From positions 124,001 through 188,000 of the forward strand of contig NZ_PTIY01000007.1 in assembly GCF_002934365.1 (NCBI RefSeq): a stretch of 64,000 bases of DNA. The letters are read 5' to 3'. The notes below the pieces were generated by a model. The model saw only the letters and a program-made list of their open reading frames with translations, did not search any database and was not told the DNA's origin. Shown piece after piece: positions 44,938-53,052 of the stretch. How positions within the stretch are numbered: position 1 is the first letter of the stretch; every line of letters starts with the position of its first letter. The stretch comes from Methylobacter tundripaludum. GTDB taxonomy: Bacteria; Pseudomonadota; Gammaproteobacteria; Methylococcales; Methylomonadaceae. The position numbers and the translations under genes were made by a program.

Positions 44938-45041
44938 TGAGATTGTGGAGGCTGGTTAAGGTTGCAATGCCCTTTCTGCCGGATCGGCAGTGTTTCTTAT
45001 CGTTTATGAGAGCGCTGGCAAGAGCTTATACCGGAAGGTAT

Positions 45042-46634
45042 TTAAGCGTCGGCGCGTTCATTCAACACCACTAAAGATTCATGCTTCTTGATCTTTTCTT
45101 TGCCGTATAAGTCGATGACTTCAACGCTAATGTTGTCGTCCGGCGCCTGCACCAGAAAATCCTCGATTAACTCTACAATATCATGATCGATAAACTTGGC
45201 ATTGCTCGCATCAATGACTACGCTGCTGTTTTCCTGAATCCGAAGGATGAATTTCCTGAGCAAGGCCTTGTTCAGGAAAGAAACGTCTTTGTTGAATTTC
45301 AGCACATAATGCGACCCGTCCTGAATCAAGGTAATTGCCGCGGAATAATTGGCTTTGACTACAAAAAACAGGCCGATGACCATGCCGATCGCCATGCCTT
45401 TTAACAGGTCGGTTATCAGAATGGCGAGCACGGTGATCGCAAACGGCATAAATTGGCTCATGCCCTTGTGGTAGAAATGGCTGAACAGGCCGGGGTTGGC
45501 CAGCTTATATCCGGTGTGCAGTAAAATCGCCGCCAGACAGGGCAACGGAATGTAGTTCAGGTAGTACGCCAAAAACAGGACGCTCAGCAACAAAAACAAA
45601 CCGTGAGTGAAGCAGGAAATGCGGGTTCGGCCGCCGGCGTTGATGCTGGCCGCGCTACGCACGATAACGGCGGTCATCGGCAGGCCGCCGATCAGGCCGC
45701 TGATGATATTGCCGATTCCTTGCGCTTTCAGTTCCCTGTTGGTTGGCGCGATACGCTTGAAAGGGTCGAGTTTATCAGTCGCCTCAAGGCTGAGCAGGGT
45801 TTCCAGGCTGGCGATGATCGCAATCGTTATTGCGACTACATAAACCTGCGGGTTGGTCAGATAGCTGAAATCGGGGAACATGAAATTGTTGAAGAAATCC
45901 GTGGTTTTTTCCGGGACCGGTAAACTGACCAGATGTTCCGCACCGACCGACCAAGCCGGTGCAAATTTTGTCGCGGCCAGGTTATAGCCGACTCCCCACA
46001 GCACCACGACTAATGGTCCTGGAATCAGCTTTAACAGTTTCTGCTTTTTAAACCAGGGCATGCTCCATAGGATCAACAGCAACAACGCCACCCCGCTGAT
46101 AACAGTCGAACCTGGCGATATGCCGCCAAATGCGTCAACCAATTCCATAAAGCTTGAGCGGGCCGTTTCCTTCATATAGCTTTCGTCGCCTTCATAGCTG
46201 CTATGGTAACCGGTGGCATGCGGAATCTGCTTGATAATCAAAATCAAACCGATAGCCGCCAACATGCCTTCAATGACGGCCGAGGGGAAAAAAGCGCCGA
46301 TAATCCCGGCTCTGAGGTAGCCCAAGGCGAGTTGAATGATCCCGGCTAAGACGCAGGCTAACAGCAAACCCTGGAAACTGCCCAGGGTTTCAATGGCATT
46401 GAAAACGATCACGGTAAGACCTGCGGCAGGACCCGAAACAGCCAGTTGCGAGCCACTGAGCCATGAAACGATCAGCCCTCCCACTAAACCGGTAATCAGC
46501 CCGGAAAACAACGGCGCGCCCGAGGCTAGCGCAATACCCAGGCATAATGGCAGGGCGACCAAGAACACTACGAGTCCTGCGGGGATATCGTCTTTTAGAT
46601 GGCGGATATAATATTGAGTGTGTTTGTGTATCAT
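45042..46634 (-). CDS. SulP-family anion transporter with STAS domain
   Basis: 530 residues. About 11-12 helices with FLVALPLCLGIALASGAPLF near the N-terminus (SulP signature), GSQLAVSGPAAGLTVIVF and GLIGGLPMTAVIVRSAASIN, then a cytoplasmic STAS domain from about residue 430 (SVVIDASNAKFID). SulP proteins carry sulfate, bicarbonate or other anions; the substrate cannot be read. Divergent from the two-component genes. Confidence 0.9.
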   Translation of the reverse strand: MIHKHTQYYIRHLKDDIPAGLVVFLVALPLCLGIALASGAPLFSGLITGLVGGLIVSWLSGSQLAVSGPAAGLTVIVFNAIETLGSFQGLLLACVLAGIIQLALGYLRAGIIGAFFPSAVIEGMLAAIGLILIIKQIPHATGYHSSYEGDESYMKETARSSFMELVDAFGGISPGSTVISGVALLLLILWSMPWFKKQKLLKLIPGPLVVVLWGVGYNLAATKFAPAWSVGAEHLVSLPVPEKTTDFFNNFMFPDFSYLTNPQVYVVAITIAIIASLETLLSLEATDKLDPFKRIAPTNRELKAQGIGNIISGLIGGLPMTAVIVRSAASINAGGRTRISCFTHGLFLLLSVLFLAYYLNYIPLPCLAAILLHTGYKLANPGLFSHFYHKGMSQFMPFAITVLAILITDLLKGMAIGMVIGLFFVVKANYSAAITLIQDGSHYVLKFNKDVSFLNKALLRKFILRIQENSSVVIDASNAKFIDHDIVELIEDFLVQAPDDNISVEVIDLYGKEKIKKHESLVVLNERADA

Positions 46635-46720
46635 AGTAATATTCCTTTGATTCTAAAGTGCTCGTCTTCCAGCTGGACGTACATAACAGGGCTAATAACG
46701 TAAACTGTCCTCATAAAAAC

Positions 46721-46804
46721 TCACTTCGCCGGTCGCATATCATGATTGCCGCCGGCAATTCCGATTGCACTACTTTGAATCACTTCTCTGATTAAGGTTT
46801 TCAT
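46721..46804 (-). CDS. Putative 27-residue peptide upstream of the SulP gene
   Basis: MKTLIREVIQSSAIGIAGGN continues to HDMRPAK and a stop. GGGAAAA precedes the ATG at reasonable spacing. It lies on the SulP strand about 90 bases before that gene, so it could be a leader peptide. No homologue is recognised; chance cannot be excluded. Confidence 0.3.
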   Translation of the reverse strand: MKTLIREVIQSSAIGIAGGNHDMRPAK

Positions 46805-46918
46805 TTGTTTTCCCAATTTTTAGCCGGTTTTAAATTTAAACAGCTGGCGCTGTTTATCCCGATGATACTTATCCTAGCCGCTTAACCTTTCAAGAACCTT
46901 TCACAATTTTCCGACTGT

Positions 46919-47593
46919 ATGAACATTTTGTTAATAGAAGACGACGCCGTTCTAGCCGACGGCTTGACGCACACCTTGAGCGATAGCGGCTATTCGGTGA
47001 CTTCGGCCACGAGCGGCGCTTACGCCGAACAGTTGTTGCTGGCGCAAGGTTTCGATTTGATCGTACTGGACTTGGGCTTGCCGGATATGGATGGGTTGGA
47101 GCTGTTGCGCAAGCTTCGCAGCCGGAAAATCCCGTTGCCGATTTTGATTTTGACCGCGCGCGACGGCGTCAACGACAGGATCAGCGGCATTGAACAAGGC
47201 GCCGACGACTATATGACCAAACCTTTTGAACTCAGGGAATTGGAAGCCAGGGTTCATGCGCTGATTCGCCGCTGTTACGGCGGCTTTAATAACGATATTG
47301 TGATCGGCCGCTTGGTGCTGGATACCCGCAATCATCAAGTCCTGGTCGACGGTCAGGCGATCAGCTTGTCGGCGCGGGAATACGGCGTATTGGAAATACT
47401 GCTGATTCAGGCCGGAAAAGTCGTCAGCAAAGACCGCATTGCGCAGCGGCTGGCCGTTGACGGCGACGCGCTGACCGATAATGCGGTTGAAATTTATGTG
47501 CATCGATTGCGCAAGCGGATCGAACCCTATGGCGCGGTGATCAGGACGGTGCGCGGGCTCGGTTATTTGCTGGAGCGCTCGGATGAAGACTAA
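46919..47593 (+). CDS. OmpR/QseB-type response regulator
   Basis: 224 residues. The receiver domain has acidic DD at 8-9, phosphoacceptor Asp51 in LIVLDLGLPDMDG, and the conserved lysine in MTKPF. The C-terminal winged helix ends with AVEIYVHRLRKRIEPYG and TVRGLGYLL. It is transcribed with the kinase gene (11-base overlap). The target genes are unknown; the divergent SulP gene and the nearby porin are candidates. Confidence 0.92.
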   Translation: MNILLIEDDAVLADGLTHTLSDSGYSVTSATSGAYAEQLLLAQGFDLIVLDLGLPDMDGLELLRKLRSRKIPLPILILTARDGVNDRISGIEQGADDYMTKPFELRELEARVHALIRRCYGGFNNDIVIGRLVLDTRNHQVLVDGQAISLSAREYGVLEILLIQAGKVVSKDRIAQRLAVDGDALTDNAVEIYVHRLRKRIEPYGAVIRTVRGLGYLLERSDED

Positions 47594-48965
47594 ACAGCGC
47601 AGCCTCAAAACGGAAATTCTTCTACGTCTGGCCATTCCGCTGATTTTTTTTATCGGCTTCGAGTCTGTCCTGTCTTATTTTGTCACCCTGCATCATGTCG
47701 ACGTGGCGTATGACCGCTGGCTGCTCGATTCCGCAAGGTCGTTAACCCAGGAAATCAAGGTGCGCAACGGCAAGATATTCGTGGAATTGCCTCCCGCCGC
47801 TTTAGAGATCTTCAAATGGGATGAATCGGACAAAACCTATTTTAAAATCATCTCCGAAGAAAAAGGCATGCTGGCGGGCGACAAATTTGTTCCCGAGCCG
47901 TTCGATTCGAAAACCGACTGGACGCATCCGGTCTTTTTTGACGACGAAATGTATGGCGAACCGGTCCGGGTGGTGTCCATGTCGATTACCCGCGAGAATA
48001 CATCGGAAAAGGTTTTCGTTCACGTTGCGGAAACCTTAAATAAACGGCGGAACATGATGACGGATATTTTGTTGGCCGACCTGTTGCCGCAGATGGCGCT
48101 GGTGTTGCTGGCGGGAATTTATCTGGTAGCAGGCGTAAAACGCGGCTTGCAGCCGTTGCACGTATTGGCCGGTGAAATTGCCCAGCGCTCGTCGCGCGAT
48201 TTACGGCCCATTTCCGATCGGCATGTGTTTTTGGAAGTGCGGGCGCTGACCGATACCATCAATGATTTACTGGCGCGATTGTCGGCAGCCATTGCAGCTC
48301 AGCAACGCTTTATCGCCAACGCCGCGCATCAATTGCGCACTCCGCTGGCGGGCTTGAAACTGCAAGTCGAACGCGCGCAGCGCGAACAAGACCTGTCGGC
48401 CATGAAACCCGCGCTGAGGCATATTCAGGGTTGTGCCGACCGCATGTCGCACCTGACCACGCAATTATTGGTGTTAGCCAGGTCGGAACCGGTTAATGGC
48501 GATTATGAATTGCGGCCGGTGGATTTGTGCAAACTGGCCAGGGAAACCTGCATGGACTGGGTGCCTAAAGCGTTGCAGCAGCACATGGAGCTGAGCTTTG
48601 AAGGCTCGAAGCGGGCGGTGTATGTGCGCGGCGACGAGGTGCTGTTGCGGGAATTGCTGGCTAACCTGCTGGATAACGCCATTTGTTACGGTCATGCCCA
48701 AGGCAATATTGTGGTTAAAGTCAAGAGCCATCCGGCGCCTCGGCTGATTGTCGAAGACGACGGCCCAGGCATACCCGAAGCTGAAATGGACAAGGTTATC
48801 GAGCGGTTTTATCGCATTCCCGGAAGCCCGGGCGACGGTTGCGGATTGGGTTTGGCGATTGTCAAGGAGATTGCCGACCTGCATAAAGCGCGGCTTGAGT
48901 TAAAACGCGTCAGCGCGGCAGGCGGCGCCCGGATTGATTTGGTGTTTAAGCAAGCGGAACAGTAA
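47583..48965 (+). CDS. Sensor histidine kinase, TctE/QseC-like
   Basis: 460 residues. A transmembrane helix, a periplasmic sensor part and a second helix (near residues 160-180) are followed by a HAMP-like segment, the phosphoacceptor His249 in RFIANAAHQLRTPLAGLKLQ, and the ATPase boxes NLLDNAICYG, VEDDGPGIP and GCGLGLAIVKEIA. It phosphorylates the regulator encoded just upstream. The ligand is unknown. Confidence 0.92.
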   Translation: MKTKQRSLKTEILLRLAIPLIFFIGFESVLSYFVTLHHVDVAYDRWLLDSARSLTQEIKVRNGKIFVELPPAALEIFKWDESDKTYFKIISEEKGMLAGDKFVPEPFDSKTDWTHPVFFDDEMYGEPVRVVSMSITRENTSEKVFVHVAETLNKRRNMMTDILLADLLPQMALVLLAGIYLVAGVKRGLQPLHVLAGEIAQRSSRDLRPISDRHVFLEVRALTDTINDLLARLSAAIAAQQRFIANAAHQLRTPLAGLKLQVERAQREQDLSAMKPALRHIQGCADRMSHLTTQLLVLARSEPVNGDYELRPVDLCKLARETCMDWVPKALQQHMELSFEGSKRAVYVRGDEVLLRELLANLLDNAICYGHAQGNIVVKVKSHPAPRLIVEDDGPGIPEAEMDKVIERFYRIPGSPGDGCGLGLAIVKEIADLHKARLELKRVSAAGGARIDLVFKQAEQ

Positions 48966-48989
48966 ACCGGCTTGCCGTTGCGAGGTGAG

Positions 48990-49079
48990 TTATTCTTCAG
49001 ATAACTTGGATACACCGAAAAACAATAATCCAATGATCAAAACGGCTAAAACAATAATGGCTAGTACACCTGTGTTCAT
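48990..49079 (-). CDS. 29-residue single-helix membrane protein
   Basis: The translation MNTGVLAIIVLAVLIIGLLF continues to FGVSKLSEE: a long hydrophobic helix with a short charged tail. GAGGATT precedes the ATG by about 6 bases. It is convergent with the kinase gene. It resembles the small accessory subunits of membrane complexes in size and layout, but no specific family is recognised. The clear membrane segment plus ribosome-binding site make it likely to be a real gene. Confidence 0.55.
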   Translation of the reverse strand: MNTGVLAIIVLAVLIIGLLFFGVSKLSEE

Positions 49080-49107
49080 TACAATCCTCATCGAGACGTC
49101 GAGAAGA

Positions 49108-49152
49108 GTAAATCCGTTCGTCCTGAGCTTGTCGAAGGATGGGCGGATTTAC
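49108..49152. repeat. Palindromic repeat with TTCGACAGGCTC-type core
   Basis: Arms GTAAATCCG (49108-49116) and CGGATTTAC (49144-49152) enclose a core in the reverse orientation (CGTTCGTCCTGAGCTTGTCG). The arms differ from those of all other copies in the window. Confidence 0.75.
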
Positions 49153-49233
49153 GGTTGAGTTTGATATTATTCTTATCTGATAAGTAATTGAATTCATAAT
49201 AATATATTTTTGTTGGCTCATATAATCCATCAG

Positions 49234-49298
49234 AGCATGTCACCTTTCCCCATTCATCCTTCGACAGGCTCAGGGCGAACGGGGAAAGGTGACATGCT
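49234..49298. repeat. Palindromic repeat with TTCGACAGGCTC core and 18-bp private arms
   Basis: AGCATGTCACCTTTCCCC (49234-49251) pairs perfectly with 49281-49298. The loop contains CCTTCGACAGGCTCAGGGCG. These are the longest arms of the family in this window, and unlike those of the other copies. Confidence 0.78.
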
Positions 49299-49585
49299 TA
49301 CGAAAAGTTATCCACTCAATAAGTTACCGACTCAATTTCACATAGAGCCGTTTTACTGTAGCCACACCCCTCTGCGTTGTTGCAACTTTGTAGCCACATC
49401 GGCCGGCTTTTAGATGTTGATTTAACACAGAGAGCAGGTTACTTCGGGGTTAACGTCTAAAATACAGTGTCTTTGTTGCTAAAAAGATAATTGCTAACCT
49501 GCTGGTTTTTATTAGGAATAGCAGAAAATCCAAACAGCGGATTTAAATTGTTGCAGGTTGGCAAATTAATTGCCGATTTGTTGCG

Positions 49586-49625
49586 CTGTAACAAAAATGT
49601 AACAAAGCTGTCATTAGGCTGTCAT
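49586..49625 (+). promoter_or_regulatory. Tandem Pho boxes upstream of the porin gene
   Basis: Four heptamers at exact 11-base steps: CTGTAAC (49586), ATGTAAC (49597), CTGTCAT (49608), CTGTCAT (49619). The last two, CTGTCATTAGGCTGTCAT, match the PhoB consensus arrangement almost perfectly. They end about 50 bases before the ATG, as expected for a PhoB-activated promoter. Phosphate-starvation control is inferred. Confidence 0.78.
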
Positions 49626-49677
49626 TTACTTTCCATATTCTTGCTCAAACTTTTTTGATAACAACCAAGAGCAAAAT

Positions 49678-51165
49678 ATGAAAATTTCTAAACTTACATT
49701 GGCCATTGCTACCGTTTTAGGAGCGGGCGTAACATCCGGCGCTTTTGCGATGGACCTTTATGTCGATACCAAAACCAAACAAATTTATGCGGAACCCGGT
49801 CGGGGTCGGGAACTGATGGGGTCTTTCGAGAAAGTCGACAATGCTCCCTCTAAAGCAGAGAAACTGGACAAAGCGGAAATTAAAGCCATTCGCGAAGATT
49901 TGGCGTTAAAAGATAACGCAATCAAGGCATTGCAAGAGCACAAAGAGGAATCTACAGGGCCTGATTCGGTTAATGTTAAGCTGGATAAAAAAGGTCTTAA
50001 CTTTGAAACAAAGGATAAAAATTTCAAATTTAAACTGGGCGGCCGTATTCAGGCAGATGCGAATTACAGCAGCAATGATAACTTTGTTACAGCAGGCACA
50101 AACAATCATGTTGAAGCCAATGACGGCACGGAATTCCGCCGCGCCCGGATAGACTTTACCGGTACTTTCTTTAAAGACTGGAACTTTAAAACCCAAGCGG
50201 ACTTCGCTGATAACGGCGTTGCCATGAAGGATTTATTTATTCAATATACCGGCTTAGGTTTCATGAGCGCTACTGTTGGTCAACAGAAACAAAACTTCAG
50301 TCGGGAGTTGCTCGAAAGCTCTAACGATCTGATGTTTGCCGAGCGTTCCTTAATGAACGTATTAAACGCCCCGGTTGTTGATCGTGCGATCGGTCTGAAT
50401 CTTCAAAGTGAAGCCAAAAAAGGCTATACCGCTGCGCTCGGTATTTATGGCGACACTATTACCGCTAATAAGCCCGCCGCTCCTAACAAAGGTGACGAAG
50501 GTTGGGCTATTTCAGGACGCGCTACTTATGCGCCGATTGAAGAGAAAACCAAAGTTGTGCATTTAGGTGTCGCCGGTAATTACCGGGCGCCAAACGCTGA
50601 CGATAAGGTTCTGGATAGCAGCGGCGTACATTATGTATATGAAACCAATCATATGTCTAATCTTAACTTGATAGATACCAGAGTAACCGGTGTTAACAAC
50701 ATCAAAATGATGGGCCTAGAAGCTGCCGGACTTTACGGGCCTGTTTCAGTAGGAGCGGAATATACGCGCACTTGGCTTGATCGTAAAAATGGCGGCACTA
50801 ATCTGGAATTAGATGGCTGGTATGCAGACGCTGCATGGACAATCACCGGTGAATCGCGCCACTACAAGCAAGGCCGGTTTTATAAAGTCGATCCAGCGAA
50901 GAATTTCAGTTTTAAGAATGGCGGCTTGGGTGCATGGGAACTTGCGGCCCGTTACTCTGATGCCGATCTAAACGATGGTGCTTTCCGCGGTGGCAAAATG
51001 TCGAATGTCACTGTCGCTTTAAACTGGTACCTTAACAGTAATATCCGCATAATGGGTGACTACACCCGGGCATTTAATATGACTGATGCAGCTGTTACTA
51101 CCGTTACAGGAGGTAAACCAGATACGAATGATACTTTCACTATACGCACACAATTAGCGTATTAA
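49678..51165 (+). CDS. Phosphate-selective porin-like outer-membrane protein (OprO/OprP family)
   Basis: 495 residues. A signal peptide (LTLAIATVLGAGVTSGAFA) and a short helical coiled-coil segment (about 60-85) precede a beta-barrel starting with FKLGGRIQADANY. The C-terminal TFTIRTQLAY is typical of outer-membrane barrels. The family includes phosphate- and pyrophosphate-specific porins, which fits the Pho boxes just upstream. A terminator follows immediately. Confidence 0.88.
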   Translation: MKISKLTLAIATVLGAGVTSGAFAMDLYVDTKTKQIYAEPGRGRELMGSFEKVDNAPSKAEKLDKAEIKAIREDLALKDNAIKALQEHKEESTGPDSVNVKLDKKGLNFETKDKNFKFKLGGRIQADANYSSNDNFVTAGTNNHVEANDGTEFRRARIDFTGTFFKDWNFKTQADFADNGVAMKDLFIQYTGLGFMSATVGQQKQNFSRELLESSNDLMFAERSLMNVLNAPVVDRAIGLNLQSEAKKGYTAALGIYGDTITANKPAAPNKGDEGWAISGRATYAPIEEKTKVVHLGVAGNYRAPNADDKVLDSSGVHYVYETNHMSNLNLIDTRVTGVNNIKMMGLEAAGLYGPVSVGAEYTRTWLDRKNGGTNLELDGWYADAAWTITGESRHYKQGRFYKVDPAKNFSFKNGGLGAWELAARYSDADLNDGAFRGGKMSNVTVALNWYLNSNIRIMGDYTRAFNMTDAAVTTVTGGKPDTNDTFTIRTQLAY

Positions 51166-51189
51166 ATAGATCGGGTATTAGTTAGATAA

Positions 51190-51223
51190 AAAGCCGCGCT
51201 GGATTTCCAGCGCGGCTTTTTTT
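51190..51223 (+). terminator. Rho-independent terminator after the porin gene
   Basis: AAAGCCGCGCTGG (51190-51202) pairs with CCAGCGCGGCTTT (51207-51219) and is followed by a run of T. It lies 25 bases after the porin stop. Confidence 0.9.
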
Positions 51224-51292
51224 ATTGGAAAGAATTCATATATGATGGGCGATTTAAACAGTCTATAAAATCGGTCATTAAAGAGGTTAGCG

Positions 51293-52828
51293 TTGAAAAT
51301 TAGTTACATCATTAAATTAATACCTGTTTTATGGTTGGCAGGTTGCGCATTGGCGCCGGTTCCATCCGTTACCGGTAATTGGGTCATAGAGCCGGTCAGT
51401 CTCTATGATTCCGGGCATGACAAAGGCACGGAAATCGTCAGCGTACAACAATCGACGTTGCGGGCGGTGCTCAGCAATTTCGCAACGGGCGAAGTTGATG
51501 TGCTGGATGTCAGCCAGCCTCAGCATTTGCAGAGAAAAGCGCGTTTCAATCTTAAATTAAGCAAGGGCGAAGAGCTGACTTCGGTTGCTTTTCATCCTGT
51601 ATTGGATCTGTTTGCGGCGGTTATCGATGTCGGTAACCGCCCCGGCAGGCTGGAGATTCGTTCGGCAACAACAGGTGTATTGATCGATCGTATCGTCGTC
51701 GGCTTTGGGCCTGATTCGGTGGTTTTTTCCGAAGACGGCAAGCTCGCGATGATCGCCAATGAAGGGGAAGATTTTTTGTTTGAACCGTCGAGCAAACAAT
51801 TTTTCTCGCCGGAAGGCAGCATTTCCACGGTTCGTTTAAGCCAATCCGGGCATATTGTAAGCCACAAAAACCTGGAGCTGGCCAACGCGATTAACTATGA
51901 AGGCTTTATTGTCAGCAAAGGCGGCCGGTTTATGGAAAGAGAAATCGACTGGAACGGCGACGGCATTATCAGCAAGAACATGGATTTTGACGGCAACGGC
52001 AAGATTGACAAGAAAAAAGTCCTGCTGGGGTATTTTGAAGGGCAGGATGTTTATGGTACGGAAACCAAAGGCGAGCAGAAAATACTAATCCCGATAAAGA
52101 CCCATTCTCCCGCCTTATTGGAGCCGGAATATATCGCCATTTCGCCGGACGCAAAGAAAGCCTATGTAACTTTGCAGGAAGACGATGCGGTTGCGGTCGT
52201 CGATTTAATCAGCGAACAGGTCATCAGTTACTACGGCCTGGGCGCAAGCCAACATAAAACCGACGCCCGCTACGACGGTTGGGTGAAATTCGAGCAATCG
52301 ATGGCCGGGCTGCGCGAGCCCGACGGGATAACCACGGTAGCTAACGGCCGTTATTTCGTCACTGCCGATGAAGGCGATACCGATTCGGATACTTCAACGC
52401 CGGCGGAGGGACAGCCGGTCAGCGGCGGGCGCTCGGTCAGCGTTTTCGATGCAGCGACAGGCGTCTTGCTGGGCGACACCGGCAATCAGCTTGATGAGCT
52501 TGCGTTCGCCAATAAAGTCTACCCTGAGCGGCGCAGCAACAAAAAAGGCTCTGAACCGGAAATGGTGGTTTCGTTCGATCTGGACGGCGTACCTTTTGTC
52601 GCCGTCGGTATGGAAAGAGCCGGTTCAGTTGGATTGATTTCGTTGGCAGATCCTTTCCACCCTACGGTAATCGCTTTGGGCAAGATTGGCGGCGACGAAG
52701 GCAAGTCGCCTGAAGGAATCACTCATTTTACGGTAGACGGGGAGCATTATCTGCTGACGGCCAATGAAATGAGCGGAACTGTTGAATGTTTTAAAATAAT
52801 CAGAAAGGAGCCCGATGCTCAAAACTGA
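51293..52828 (+). CDS. Lipoprotein with choice-of-anchor I / beta-propeller-like domain
   Basis: 511 residues. The start is TTG with AGAGG upstream. A lipoprotein signal ends in LAGC. The body matches choice-of-anchor I proteins, some of which are secreted phosphatases: EPEYIAISPDAKKAYVTLQE, REPDGITTVANGRYFVTADE and PEGITHF. Two calcium-loop-like motifs, DWNGDGIIS (from residue 219) and DFDGNGKID (from 231), sit in an insertion. The gene follows the Pho-controlled porin, so a phosphate-scavenging role is plausible but unproven. Its stop codon abuts a MITE-like element. Confidence 0.75.
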   Translation: MKISYIIKLIPVLWLAGCALAPVPSVTGNWVIEPVSLYDSGHDKGTEIVSVQQSTLRAVLSNFATGEVDVLDVSQPQHLQRKARFNLKLSKGEELTSVAFHPVLDLFAAVIDVGNRPGRLEIRSATTGVLIDRIVVGFGPDSVVFSEDGKLAMIANEGEDFLFEPSSKQFFSPEGSISTVRLSQSGHIVSHKNLELANAINYEGFIVSKGGRFMEREIDWNGDGIISKNMDFDGNGKIDKKKVLLGYFEGQDVYGTETKGEQKILIPIKTHSPALLEPEYIAISPDAKKAYVTLQEDDAVAVVDLISEQVISYYGLGASQHKTDARYDGWVKFEQSMAGLREPDGITTVANGRYFVTADEGDTDSDTSTPAEGQPVSGGRSVSVFDAATGVLLGDTGNQLDELAFANKVYPERRSNKKGSEPEMVVSFDLDGVPFVAVGMERAGSVGLISLADPFHPTVIALGKIGGDEGKSPEGITHFTVDGEHYLLTANEMSGTVECFKIIRKEPDAQN

Positions 52829-52965
52829 TTAGGAACGTGCATGAAATAACTTGAGCAAGTTTTATTTTTCATTTTTTAACCATGAAGGACATGAAGCGGC
52901 ATGAAAGGTTTAAGTCTTCATGCTCTTCATGGTAATTGCCTAAATTAATTTATGCACGATCCTAA
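52829..52965. mobile_element. MITE-like element, copy 2
   Basis: 137 bp, near-identical to the element at 44741-44878. It begins with the base after the TGA of the upstream lipoprotein gene and ends CGATCCTAA. Confidence 0.8.
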
Positions 52966-53052
52966 GTTACAAAGTACTGGGGGGCAAGCTGCGCTTTAAA
53001 TGCTTATTGGCCGTTATTCTAATCATGGTTTTACTTAAAAATATTAGCGTCA

